Shown: piece by piece, positions 1-6,891 of the stretch
Layout of the letters: every line of letters starts with the position of its first letter
How positions within the stretch are numbered: the stretch's first letter is position 1
NCBI GenBank assembly: GCA_041674345.1
Contig: JBAYVY010000147.1
Coordinates: 1-8,605 of the forward strand
Direction: 5' to 3'
DNA: 8,605 bases
DNA from: JBAYVY01 sp041674345
GTDB taxonomy: Bacteria > Planctomycetota > Phycisphaerae > Phycisphaerales > Zrk34
The notes under the pieces: model-generated
Told to the model about the DNA's origin: nothing
The model's database searches: none
What the model saw: only the letters and a program-made list of their open reading frames with translations
Translations under genes and position numbers: made by a program

Positions 1-30
1 CACGTCCACATAGAGTGCGGTAAAATCCAT
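1..30 (-). CDS. Start of a probable insertion-sequence transposase (partial)
   Basis: Only the first ten codons lie in the window, reading MDFTALYVDV, and the frame stays open to the window edge. The start is supported by a full AAGGAG Shine-Dalgarno at 37-42, six bases upstream of the ATG. From memory this opening resembles the N-terminus of IS982-like DDE transposases, which often begin with a short Met-Asp-Leu/Phe run leading to a Val-Asp-Asp-Phe motif. Ten residues are too few for a firm family call. The context supports it: about 85 bases upstream there is an abrupt break inside another gene, and the sequence at the break begins with ACC on this strand, as IS982-family ends do. If the call is wrong, this is the start of an unknown protein, or part of the interrupted upstream gene, because the two share a reading frame. 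Confidence 0.45.
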   Translation of the reverse strand, partial: MDFTALYVDV

Positions 31-36
31 CGCGGT

Positions 37-42
37 CTCCTT
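37..42 (-). promoter_or_regulatory. Shine-Dalgarno for the partial transposase start
   Basis: AAGGAG on the minus strand, followed by a six-base spacer and ATG at 30-28. This is the main evidence that a new gene starts at base 30 rather than the frame simply continuing from further upstream. Confidence 0.55.
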
Positions 43-111
43 GCCGTTGGGGTTGCGGTACACAACAACCACTTCGGCAGGAGGCCGCCTTTTTCTTCGC
101 TTATCCAAAAC

Positions 112-213
112 TCAGGTTACCAGCATCTCCACACCGATCTCCGCATACCCCACCTGTTGACACAACAACAGCCCGGCCACGGCCCATAGCACGAGGGTTC
201 CCTGAGTCTTCAT
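112..213 (-). pseudogene. Truncated secreted protein, 5' fragment, probably cut by an IS
   Basis: This starts with ATG at 213-211 and has a strong GGAGG Shine-Dalgarno at 218-222. It encodes a clear Sec signal peptide: MKTQ, then a hydrophobic core (LVLWAVAGLLL), then a likely signal-peptidase I site after Gly-Tyr-Ala at residue 24. Only eight or nine mature residues (EIGVEMLV) follow before a TGA at 114-112. A good ribosome site plus signal peptide for a nine-residue product is implausible, so I read it as the beginning of a larger exported protein disrupted at 117/118. The gene sits 56 bases after the glycoside hydrolase stop codon and was probably the last or next member of the same transcription unit. 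The mature part is too short to identify. The reading frame continues open after the TGA to base 1, so a simple nonsense mutation is the alternative. Confidence 0.55.
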
Positions 214-217
214 GTTG

Positions 218-222
218 CCTCC
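218..222 (-). promoter_or_regulatory. Shine-Dalgarno of the truncated secreted-protein gene
   Basis: GGAGG on the minus strand, four bases before the ATG at 213. It fixes this start over the upstream in-frame ATG at 405, which lies inside the hydrolase gene in another frame. Confidence 0.6.
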
Positions 223-269
223 AAAGCGCAAGGGATTGAAATGCACCATCGCTTCAGTTCGGCATGCCG

Positions 270-3023
270 TCATTCCACGACATAGATCGGGCTGGAGCTT
301 AGCTTCAATTGGCCGGCCACCGGTTTGATTTCCCGGCCCCACATATTGAGCACTTGTTTGGCCTGGGCCGGACATGTCACGTCGCCGGTTCCCGTCGGCG
401 TCCACATCATTTTAACCGTCGCGCCGCGACCGGCGAACACCAAATGCACGATGCCGTTGTCCTTGTCGGCCATGTCCTGGCGCACAAACTCGCGGCCCTC
501 CAGCATGGCGATCGCCACCGCCATGGGCTGCATGGGCATGCGCATGGTGTCGTTCATGCTGCACATGCGAAAATGATGGGTGTCTTGGGCGAAGTTATCG
601 TCAAACATGGCGTAATACATGACGCGAGCCAGGCCCGCCGCTTTCACGCCCGCCACGGATTTGGCCAACATCCGCGCGTGATCCAGCGGAGGCACGTCCA
701 CTTGGCTCCCGGAGTAGAACTTGGTGTAACTCCACGGCGAACCCCAGCCGGTCTCGCTGTCCCAGATGGGCATGTTTTCAGGAGCGCCATTCGCCTTCAA
801 TAAATCCCGCATGGCTCGCACGGTTCGTTGCAGCGTTTCCGGGCCGTCCACGGTGGCCCAGGTCGTCAGGTTGTAACCGTGGATGGAGATGGCATCGCAA
901 AACCCGCCGGCTCCCAGTTTCAGCGAGTCGGCGATCAGCCCGCTGCCGGCCACCATGCCGCCCATGCCCACCACGACCGCGCGGGGATTGACCGCTTTGA
1001 TGGCGTGATATGCGATTCGCAATGCCTGGACATATTGCTCGGCCGTCGTGCCCGACATTTGCGGTTCATTGGCGATCTCGAAATAGTCCACCCGGCCTTT
1101 GTAATGTTCCGCCATTCGCCGGCAGTATTCTTCCCACAAGGGTAACGTCTGCTCATTGAAGACTTTGATTTGACAGAAATAGGGCGGAACCTCCGGCTCG
1201 CTCTTGCGTGGAACCCACTTCGGCATGCTTTCCAGATTGGCCAGCAAGGTGAAACCATCCTTGCGGCGCGCGTTGATCCAGTCATCGTGAAAATTCCAAC
1301 TGTCTTTGCCATCGGGTTGAACCCGATCCCATTTCTGCCAGTAGCCGGTGTCATGCAGACGATCCCAGTGCAGGCCGAGTTTCCATGCGGCCTGTCGCAG
1401 CGGGGGATAGTCCACGATATGCGAGCCGTAAATCCACTGGTCCGCCGGGACATCGGGCATGACCGGAACGACGCACAGAAAGGATTCCCCCTCCACGCGC
1501 TCGGATTCCGCCGACGGTTCCGCCGGCGCGGTGCGCAGACACCAATAGCCCGGCGGCAGATCGCGCAGCACCACCGTCGCCCGGCGATCCTTGAAACTCA
1601 GCAACTGCTCCCGCAACAAGCGGCGGTGCTCATCCAGGATTTGCAGCTTGGCCGCGGTGATGTCCGCGCTGGCCAGCACCTTCACCGGCACCGGATCGCC
1701 CACGGTCGCCACCGCCATCGGCATGCTCGGGTCCACCGCCACCGCCAGTTCCAGCGGCGCGTGCGGTTGATAGGCCTGTGTTTCGACGTCGTTTCCAGGC
1801 ATCATCGCCACGACTTCCACCGCGTCCACCTGCACCGGCCCGTTCGCCGCGGACATCACCACAAACGCATCCAGATTGCGCAACAGTTTGCCCGAATCCG
1901 GCCTTTGGGGTTGGACTTTGAAACTGACGGTCCGCCAGCCGTCCTCCGGTTTCAAGTCCACCGATTGGGACTTCCAGCCGCTGCTGTTTCCCACCAGAGA
2001 CAAATTAAATCGGCCCGGCGACGCGATCGCACGGGCATGGGCGCGGACCCGATATTCGCACTGAAAACTCAATGGCATCCACGGTGTGCTGACCGCGTTC
2101 TTGTCGTACAACTCGGCGACATGATTCCCGTCCACCGCATCGTTGACGCGGGGATACGCCGGCCGGCTGGGGCTGCCCCAGGCACGAACGAACATGCCGT
2201 CGCCGGCCAGTTCAAAGCTGCCGTTCAACACCAGGTTCCCCGGCACCGGCGGGGCCTCCACGACCACATCGCCTTCCACTTCCTCCACCTTGATATTGCT
2301 GATCCGCATACTCAGACTGCCGCGATTGACGACCTGCACACAAACATCCTTGCCGTCCTTCGGCGACCGGCCCAAAAAGGAAATCGTGCGGTAATCGTCC
2401 ATCGCCTTTTCCTCGCTTTGCAGATAGAACGTCCAGGGCCAGGGCAGCGTACGCACGATCACCAGCAGATTCGAGCCGCCCTTGGCCGCGACATCCAGCC
2501 GGATGCGGTAGAGCTTGCCCTTTTCGACCTGGAAACGGCCGAAGGCGATTTGGCCGTAGCTGTTGACCGTGCATTCCACCGCGTGAGGCCGTTTGGGATC
2601 CCCGGTGGCGACGACTTTCATGTCCACCTTGCCGCCGGCCCAGCCGCTGTCGTCCACGGCGTCGGCGGGCTTGCGGCCCAACTCGGTGGTTGAAAAATCC
2701 TGCTCGTAAACCATCTTCGTTTTGAGATGCGACAGGTCCGGCGAATCGCCGGCCGCCTCCGCCTGGCTCTCAGGCAAGTCGGTTGACGGTTCGATCCGAT
2801 CCAGATCCGCCGCCGCCTTCACCGCTTCACTCGCGGGCGGAACCGGTGCGGGGCCGACCTGCCTGGAAGCCGCGGAGGTCGTGTGCGAGTTCTCGCAGGC
2901 GGTCAAGGCGCCCAGCAGCAAATTCGCGAGCAGCAAAAGAACCCCCAACCGACTCGGCTTTACTCCGAAGGCGATGGATTGCCCTCGCATACCCAACTTC
3001 TTCACCAATTTTCGCATGGTCAT
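270..3023 (-). CDS. Lipoprotein glycoside hydrolase, clan GH-A (GH39-like), with two jelly-roll modules
   Basis: This protein (917 residues) is predicted to hydrolyse a polysaccharide or glycoside at the cell surface; its substrate is unknown. It starts with a basic n-region, a hydrophobic core at about 26-40 and a lipobox Leu-Thr-Ala-Cys with Cys43, so it should be lipidated. An Ala/Pro/Glu-rich linker follows to about 100. Next come a beta-sandwich module at about 102-250, a CBM4/9-type module at about 263-407 opening with NLVLNGSFE, and an Ig-like segment at about 421-521. The (beta/alpha)8 barrel covers about 525-850. It has YFEIANEP with acid/base Glu653, SIHGY about 60 residues on, and IWDSETGW with nucleophile Glu757; the 104-residue spacing fits retaining clan GH-A enzymes. 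A small beta domain closes the protein. GH39 is my nearest guess; GH5, GH30 or GH79 relatives are possible. The chosen start has an AAAGGA site; an in-frame ATG 45 bases upstream does not. Confidence 0.85.
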   Translation of the reverse strand: MTMRKLVKKLGMRGQSIAFGVKPSRLGVLLLLANLLLGALTACENSHTTSAASRQVGPAPVPPASEAVKAAADLDRIEPSTDLPESQAEAAGDSPDLSHLKTKMVYEQDFSTTELGRKPADAVDDSGWAGGKVDMKVVATGDPKRPHAVECTVNSYGQIAFGRFQVEKGKLYRIRLDVAAKGGSNLLVIVRTLPWPWTFYLQSEEKAMDDYRTISFLGRSPKDGKDVCVQVVNRGSLSMRISNIKVEEVEGDVVVEAPPVPGNLVLNGSFELAGDGMFVRAWGSPSRPAYPRVNDAVDGNHVAELYDKNAVSTPWMPLSFQCEYRVRAHARAIASPGRFNLSLVGNSSGWKSQSVDLKPEDGWRTVSFKVQPQRPDSGKLLRNLDAFVVMSAANGPVQVDAVEVVAMMPGNDVETQAYQPHAPLELAVAVDPSMPMAVATVGDPVPVKVLASADITAAKLQILDEHRRLLREQLLSFKDRRATVVLRDLPPGYWCLRTAPAEPSAESERVEGESFLCVVPVMPDVPADQWIYGSHIVDYPPLRQAAWKLGLHWDRLHDTGYWQKWDRVQPDGKDSWNFHDDWINARRKDGFTLLANLESMPKWVPRKSEPEVPPYFCQIKVFNEQTLPLWEEYCRRMAEHYKGRVDYFEIANEPQMSGTTAEQYVQALRIAYHAIKAVNPRAVVVGMGGMVAGSGLIADSLKLGAGGFCDAISIHGYNLTTWATVDGPETLQRTVRAMRDLLKANGAPENMPIWDSETGWGSPWSYTKFYSGSQVDVPPLDHARMLAKSVAGVKAAGLARVMYYAMFDDNFAQDTHHFRMCSMNDTMRMPMQPMAVAIAMLEGREFVRQDMADKDNGIVHLVFAGRGATVKMMWTPTGTGDVTCPAQAKQVLNMWGREIKPVAGQLKLSSSPIYVVE

Positions 3024-3031
3024 GAGCGATG

Positions 3032-3037
3032 TCCTTT
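3032..3037 (-). promoter_or_regulatory. Shine-Dalgarno deciding the hydrolase start
   Basis: AAAGGA on the minus strand, eight bases before the ATG at 3023. The longer in-frame candidates at 3068 and 3050 have no comparable site and would lengthen an already long n-region before the signal-peptide core. Confidence 0.55.
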
Positions 3038-3121
3038 TTGTTGTACGCATCGTGGCCGCTGAATCCATCAGTGGCTCAACGAGTCAAAGTCTTACACTTG
3101 GAAGGTGGATAGTGGAATGTC

Positions 3122-3166
3122 GGATGGTCACCCAGGTTGGCGCCTAATCGCATGACGCGACCATCC
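3122..3166. repeat. Inverted repeat in the gap between the prepilin and hydrolase genes
   Basis: GGATGGTC at 3122-3129 is matched by its exact reverse complement GACCATCC at 3159-3166, with 29 bases between them that include the self-complementary GGCGCC. No T-run follows on the minus strand, so it is a poor intrinsic terminator. It could be a leader structure or regulator site for the hydrolase gene, or chance. The rest of the 183-base gap (3024-3206) shows no convincing promoter. Confidence 0.25.
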
Positions 3167-3206
3167 ATGTCCATATGCTACGGACGATCCTTAAAACATC
3201 GGGTAG

Positions 3207-4052
3207 TCAAGGCGAAACGCCCAAAACGTCCCAAAGCTCCTTCTTCTTATTGGGATACACCTCGTTTTTGCCCAACAGCGCGACGTGACCATCGAAAAAA
3301 CACATGTTCGCCCCTTCACCGTGACGATAAGCGGTCACGGCATACTTGCCGAACTCGTGCGAAGCATATTCTCCGTAAACGTCGTAGTAGATGTCGGCAT
3401 TCGCGGCATATTCGTATATCCATCTGTCCAAGCCATCGACGTACTGCATCTTCGCGGCGGGAGAGACGACTTTGTTTCGCCTGTATCCGTCGTAAACATA
3501 ATTCGGATCAATGTTCGGGATCTTGGCGCCTTCGGCGTTGGGGCCGTAACTCAGACTCATTCGGTGGTAAGAAGCCAGAGTGTCGCCAGGTGCGGATTGT
3601 CCCGGTGGTAAACCGAGCACCGCTTGTGACCTGACGGCTTTGGGGCATATCAGGGCGTTTGGCCACATGCCATTCAAGCCGGCATTTTTATACTTCACAA
3701 ACGGTATGTAAGGCAACCATCCGGAAGAGACGTACCAATCGCCATAAGGAGAAGGTACGTTTTTCCTACCAGATATCGGTACATACCACCCTTGATTGTC
3801 CTCGGCGTAATACTCATCGGCCAGCTTGATTTGCTTCAGGGCGCTGAGGCATTGCACGCCCCGGGCGACATCGCGGGCCTTGTTCAGCGAGGGCAACAGA
3901 ATGGCGATCAGCAACGCGATGATCGCCACCACCACCAAAAGTTCCACAAGCGTAAATCCCCGGAATCCCCGGCGGGGGCAATTCATTGCCCCCGCCGACG
4001 CGGGAAAACCGTATGCGATGTTGGCTCGCCCATGTGGCATGGCGGAGTTCAT
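3207..4052 (-). CDS. Prepilin-like secreted protein with C-terminal H-X9-DG motif
   Basis: This encodes 281 residues. After an unusually long 32-residue leader comes a type IV prepilin / type II pseudopilin site, Arg-Gly | Phe-Thr-Leu-Val-Glu, with cleavage after Gly32 and the conserved Glu at mature position 5. A hydrophobic helix (LLVVVAIIALLIAILLP) follows, then SLNKARDVARGVQCLSALKQ, typical of the large prepilin-like families of Planctomycetota. The C-terminal part is Tyr- and Gly-rich and ends with His244-X9-Asp254-Gly255, the processing-associated H-X9-DG signature of the DUF1559-type family. Members are expected to be processed by a prepilin peptidase and held in the inner membrane or assembled in pseudopili; their function is poorly known. 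The start has a GGAGG site at 4058-4062; the longer frame from 4145 begins within the preceding terminator stem and is rejected. A strong terminator lies upstream, so expression needs read-through or its own promoter. Confidence 0.85.
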   Translation of the reverse strand: MNSAMPHGRANIAYGFPASAGAMNCPRRGFRGFTLVELLVVVAIIALLIAILLPSLNKARDVARGVQCLSALKQIKLADEYYAEDNQGWYVPISGRKNVPSPYGDWYVSSGWLPYIPFVKYKNAGLNGMWPNALICPKAVRSQAVLGLPPGQSAPGDTLASYHRMSLSYGPNAEGAKIPNIDPNYVYDGYRRNKVVSPAAKMQYVDGLDRWIYEYAANADIYYDVYGEYASHEFGKYAVTAYRHGEGANMCFFDGHVALLGKNEVYPNKKKELWDVLGVSP

Positions 4053-4057
4053 GCGAT

Positions 4058-4062
4058 CCTCC
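4058..4062 (-). promoter_or_regulatory. Shine-Dalgarno deciding the prepilin-like start
   Basis: GGAGG on the minus strand, five bases before the ATG at 4052. It selects this ATG over an in-frame ATG 93 bases upstream and over one 12 bases downstream. Confidence 0.65.
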
Positions 4063-4126
4063 GTGAAATTGATCCTGCGCGTTTCAGCCGCTTGCGGTCG
4101 GGTGCGCCGAATCAATGCGTGGTCCG

Positions 4127-4163
4127 AAACAAACCGTCGATTCACCGTGAAGTGAATCGACGG
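4127..4163 (-). terminator. Intrinsic terminator after the PEP-CTERM gene
   Basis: Read on the minus strand, CCGTCGATTCAC (4163-4152) is followed by a six-base loop and its perfect complement GTGAATCGACGG (4145-4134), then TTTGTTT (4133-4127). A 12-bp perfect stem directly followed by a T-rich tract is a classic Rho-independent terminator. It lies 18 bases beyond the PEP-CTERM stop codon and about 75 bases before the prepilin start, separating the two genes transcriptionally or making the downstream genes depend on partial read-through. Confidence 0.8.
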
Positions 4164-4181
4164 GAGGAGGGGAAAAACGTA

Positions 4182-6863
4182 TTACCGACGCCCCCGGAAG
4201 GCGATCATCAGTCCGCCGGCGGCAAGCAGCCCCAGCGTGGCCGGTTCGGGAACCACCAGGGCGATCTGGTTGCCGCCCTGATAGTTGTAATCGACGACAT
4301 AACCGTTGGCGGCCAGCAGCGGATCAACGGTGAAGAACTGCTCGCCGGTCAGCGAGCCGTAGCCGGCGATGACATAGGTGCTGCCGTCGAACGCGCCGCC
4401 GAGGTCGGTCAGATCGAGCGAGGCGTTGGCGATGTCCAAATTACCGATGACGGTCAGCAGATCGCTGACCCCGGCGGAGCCGAGTTCGATATTGAACTTG
4501 CCCGCGGCGCCGAACAGGGCGGACCCCACGGTGAGGGTGCCGATGCTATTGCCCGGCGACAGGTCGCCGTCGATCGTCACGCCATGGGCGATGTTGCCGA
4601 TGCCCTGAAGCGTGGCTCCGCTGTTGACGATGACTTGGCTGCTGGCCAAGGCGGTATCCACTTCCAGAATGCCCTGGGTGATCGTGGTGGAGCCGGAGTA
4701 GTCCATGGTGCCGGCATTGGCGAGGATGATCTTGCCGCCGCCGGACTTGGTGACATTGAATCCGCCGGTGATCTTGTTGGTGAAGCTCACATCGCTGGTG
4801 GCCGCGGTGATGGTGAGGTCCTTGGCCAGGGTGACGATGCCGCTGAAGGTCACCGCCCCGGTGGTGCTGGTGCTGCCGAGGGTGCTGGTTGCGGTGCTGG
4901 CGTTGGCCACGACGTCGATGTTTCTGGCCAGTGTCATCGGCTGGCTGACCAGCAGGGCCGCCTCGGGGTTGAGCGTATCGGGCGCCCAGGCATTGACCGT
5001 GGTGTTGACGGTGAACGGGAGGGCTGAAATCTGGTAGAAGTTCTGGCCGCCATGCTGCGTGCCATCGGTCACATGGACCTGATAGCCGTAAATCCCGGCC
5101 GGGACGTTGCTGTTCATGTCGTCGGCGCGAACCCATGTGCCGGAACTCTGAACGACGTAGATGCCGTTGACTTGGGGCTGGCCACCCGACGTGGTGTTGT
5201 TGTTGGCGACCAGAACGCGATCACCGACGGCAAGCGTCACGCCGTCCACCAAGGTGGGCGCACCGGTGATCGTTCCGGCGGTCCAAGTGAATCTAGTGAG
5301 CGAATTGCTGACCGCCACTTTGACGTCCGCCAGTTTCGTGGTGGTATCGCCCAGCATGATGGCGGTGGTGTTGGCGTTGTCGCCCAGAGCGTTGGCATTA
5401 CCCGCCAGCAGGGTGCCGGTGCGGACGGCGGTTCGCCCCAGATAGGTGTTGGGCGCGTTGAACGCCGCGGTGCCCGTGCCTGTTTTAATGACCCACGCGG
5501 CCGCGCCGTTGACGGAGCCGTTGCCGATCTCGCCGTTGAAGTTGACGGTCGATGTTCCCGCCGCCTGGAACTGATAGGCGTTGATCACGTTGCTGGGGAT
5601 GCCCGGGTTGGACGGCGCGCCGTTGAACCATGTCGGAATGTCGTTCAGGGTCATGGTGCCGGTGAAATTCACGGTCCCCGAAGCGATTTGCGAGCCGAAA
5701 ACGGTGACGGGGTTCTTGTTGCTGCCGTTGGTCGGGTTCACCGCTGAGATCGGGCTGGCGATGGTGGTGGGAACGCTCGCCAACACGGTGTTGAAGCGGG
5801 AGTAGTTGTTGCTGTCGGCGAAGAAAACCCTGGCCGAGTTGCCCGCGCCCAGGGCATTGTCGCCGGCGACCACGATTTGCGCGTAGTTGCCGTTAATGCC
5901 GTACCCTTCGGCGAAGGACAGGCCGCTGTTATCGCCGCTGATGGTGATGACGGGCGCGTAATTCTGACCGGTGCCGGTGGTGAGCCGAATATTGTTCGTC
6001 AGGGCGCCCGCGACGCCGCCCACCGTGCTCGACCAGTTGCCCGAATAGGTGAAGTCGGTCTGCTTGGCAACCGCGAACAATTGGAAATCGCGTGTGTTGA
6101 AAGTTTGGTCGAAGACGATGGCGTTGGCCGCGGTAAACAAGCCGGGGGTGTTGTCGCCGCTCAGTGTCACGCCGCGTGTCGCGGTTCCGTTGGTCAGTTG
6201 CAGCGTGCCACCAGCGGCCAGCAGCGCGTTCGCGCCGCCGCCGTTCAGGTTTAAGGCGCCTTCCTCAATACGAAGGGTGCCGCTGAACGATGCGGCCGGA
6301 GCACCATCGAATGTCAACGCATTGCCGCCGCGTTTGATGATCGTTCCCGTCCCACCGATGACATTGGCGCCTCCGAAACTCAGACTCTGAAAATTCGCCT
6401 GATCGTTTTTGCCGCTGAGTTGCAGGATCACATCGCCTGTGACATTGAACTTCCCCACGCCGCCGGTAATTTGCAGCCCGGTCTTGCTGGCGGTGGGAAT
6501 ATCGATCGTCACCGGTCCCGGCCCGCCGGAGCTGAGCGTGAGTTGGTTGTTCAATTGCAGCTTGTAACCCACATGGAAGAAACGAGTATCGGGATCCGTC
6601 CAAGTGGTGTTGTTCACGGTGATCCCGCTCACCGTCTCGTTCGCATCCAGCGTGATGATGCGCTGTGTGGTGGTGGCGGCGTCGCCGAAGGTGACCGTGT
6701 CACCAACAGCGCCGGGCACCACCGGGTTCGTGTCCCAGTTGGTGGGGGTGGTCCAATTGCCGTTGGCATCCACGATCCATGTGGCGTCCGTACCCGCCCA
6801 AGCTCCCGTCGCCGCGGCGGCAATCACCGCGGCCACCGTCCATCGTGCTGATTTGCATTTCAT
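4182..6863 (-). CDS. Secreted PEP-CTERM protein with autotransporter-type beta-strand repeats and a tail-fibre-like insert
   Basis: This encodes 893 residues. A signal peptide (residues 1-23, ending Ala-Trp-Ala) is followed by a Gly/Thr/Asn-rich beta-helical body. At least three passenger-associated transport repeats are recognisable, at about 168-207, 457-496 (with NTYLGRTAVRTGTLLAGNA) and 703-741. A Ser-Pro-Gly-Asn-Ser segment near 769-779 is typical of this class. Between the second and third repeats, about 534-627, lies a different module with VDGVTLAVGDRVLVANN and NGIYVV, resembling a domain common in phage tail-fibre proteins. The C-terminus is VPEPATLGLL, a hydrophobic helix and Arg-Gly-Arg-Arg, a standard PEP-CTERM signal processed by an exosortase. 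The exosortase is not in the window. The protein is expected to be exported and released or held in the extracellular matrix. The AAGGAG site at 6871-6876 fixes the start; a frame opening at 6950 runs through a hairpin. A terminator follows. Confidence 0.88.
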   Translation of the reverse strand: MKCKSARWTVAAVIAAAATGAWAGTDATWIVDANGNWTTPTNWDTNPVVPGAVGDTVTFGDAATTTQRIITLDANETVSGITVNNTTWTDPDTRFFHVGYKLQLNNQLTLSSGGPGPVTIDIPTASKTGLQITGGVGKFNVTGDVILQLSGKNDQANFQSLSFGGANVIGGTGTIIKRGGNALTFDGAPAASFSGTLRIEEGALNLNGGGANALLAAGGTLQLTNGTATRGVTLSGDNTPGLFTAANAIVFDQTFNTRDFQLFAVAKQTDFTYSGNWSSTVGGVAGALTNNIRLTTGTGQNYAPVITISGDNSGLSFAEGYGINGNYAQIVVAGDNALGAGNSARVFFADSNNYSRFNTVLASVPTTIASPISAVNPTNGSNKNPVTVFGSQIASGTVNFTGTMTLNDIPTWFNGAPSNPGIPSNVINAYQFQAAGTSTVNFNGEIGNGSVNGAAAWVIKTGTGTAAFNAPNTYLGRTAVRTGTLLAGNANALGDNANTTAIMLGDTTTKLADVKVAVSNSLTRFTWTAGTITGAPTLVDGVTLAVGDRVLVANNNTTSGGQPQVNGIYVVQSSGTWVRADDMNSNVPAGIYGYQVHVTDGTQHGGQNFYQISALPFTVNTTVNAWAPDTLNPEAALLVSQPMTLARNIDVVANASTATSTLGSTSTTGAVTFSGIVTLAKDLTITAATSDVSFTNKITGGFNVTKSGGGKIILANAGTMDYSGSTTITQGILEVDTALASSQVIVNSGATLQGIGNIAHGVTIDGDLSPGNSIGTLTVGSALFGAAGKFNIELGSAGVSDLLTVIGNLDIANASLDLTDLGGAFDGSTYVIAGYGSLTGEQFFTVDPLLAANGYVVDYNYQGGNQIALVVPEPATLGLLAAGGLMIAFRGRR

Positions 6864-6870
6864 CGTCCGT

Positions 6871-6876
6871 CTCCTT
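6871..6876 (-). promoter_or_regulatory. Shine-Dalgarno deciding the PEP-CTERM protein start
   Basis: AAGGAG on the minus strand, seven bases before the ATG at 6863. It matches the position where the signal peptide begins and excludes the 29-residue longer reading. Confidence 0.7.
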
Positions 6877-6878
6877 AG

Positions 6879-6891
6879 GTAAAGTGTTGAC
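6879..6891. promoter_or_regulatory. Possible weak operator in the PEP-CTERM leader
   Basis: GTAAAGTGTTGAC is an imperfect 13-base dyad just upstream of the ribosome site. On the minus strand it ends in TTTACC, the same six bases as the half-site of the strong palindrome at 8006-8025. It could be a weaker target of the neighbouring LacI-family protein, placed to block the leader. The second half (TTGAC against TTTAC) has a mismatch and the spacing differs, so this may be chance. Confidence 0.25.

Larger units (their letters stand above)
1..117 (-). mobile_element. Probable end of an insertion sequence (IS982-like?)
   Basis: On the minus strand the sequence starting at base 117 reads ACCTGAGTTTTGGATAAGC, which looks like a terminal inverted repeat, followed by a short untranslated stretch and a transposase-like start at base 30. 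The ACC terminus agrees with what I recall for IS982 ends. The far end, the second inverted repeat and the target duplication lie outside the window, so identity and length cannot be confirmed. The element interrupts the secreted-protein gene that starts at 213: coding character stops at this point and a TGA inside the element ends the frame. The boundary is accurate to a few bases at best. Confidence 0.45.

Noticed and set aside
112..114. Selenocysteine or recoded UGA
   Set aside because: UGA ends the hydrolase, prepilin-like and repressor genes here, so it is a normal stop, and no selenoprotein-like context or obvious insertion hairpin is seen. An IS end at this point explains it better.
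260..269. CGGCATGCCG palindrome next to the hydrolase stop codon
   Set aside because: It is a 10-base dyad without loop or T-run; too short to call a terminator or operator.
112..405. A 97-codon frame starting at 405
   Set aside because: Its first two thirds are antisense-free but overlap the hydrolase gene in another frame. The real start, with ribosome site and signal peptide, is at 213.
1170..2693. A 507-codon open frame on the plus strand
   Set aside because: It lies wholly antisense to the glycoside hydrolase, is rich in His, Arg and Gln as expected of a GC-rich shadow frame, and has no domain motif.
3792..5027. A 411-codon open frame on the plus strand
   Set aside because: It spans the antisense of two well-supported genes, including the terminator between them, and its Gly/Asp/Ala-rich translation is a mirror of the PEP-CTERM protein's repeats.
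5052..5747. A 231-codon open frame on the plus strand
   Set aside because: It is antisense to the beta-repeat protein; its Val/Gly/Asp-rich composition reflects Thr/Asn/Ala codons on the other strand.
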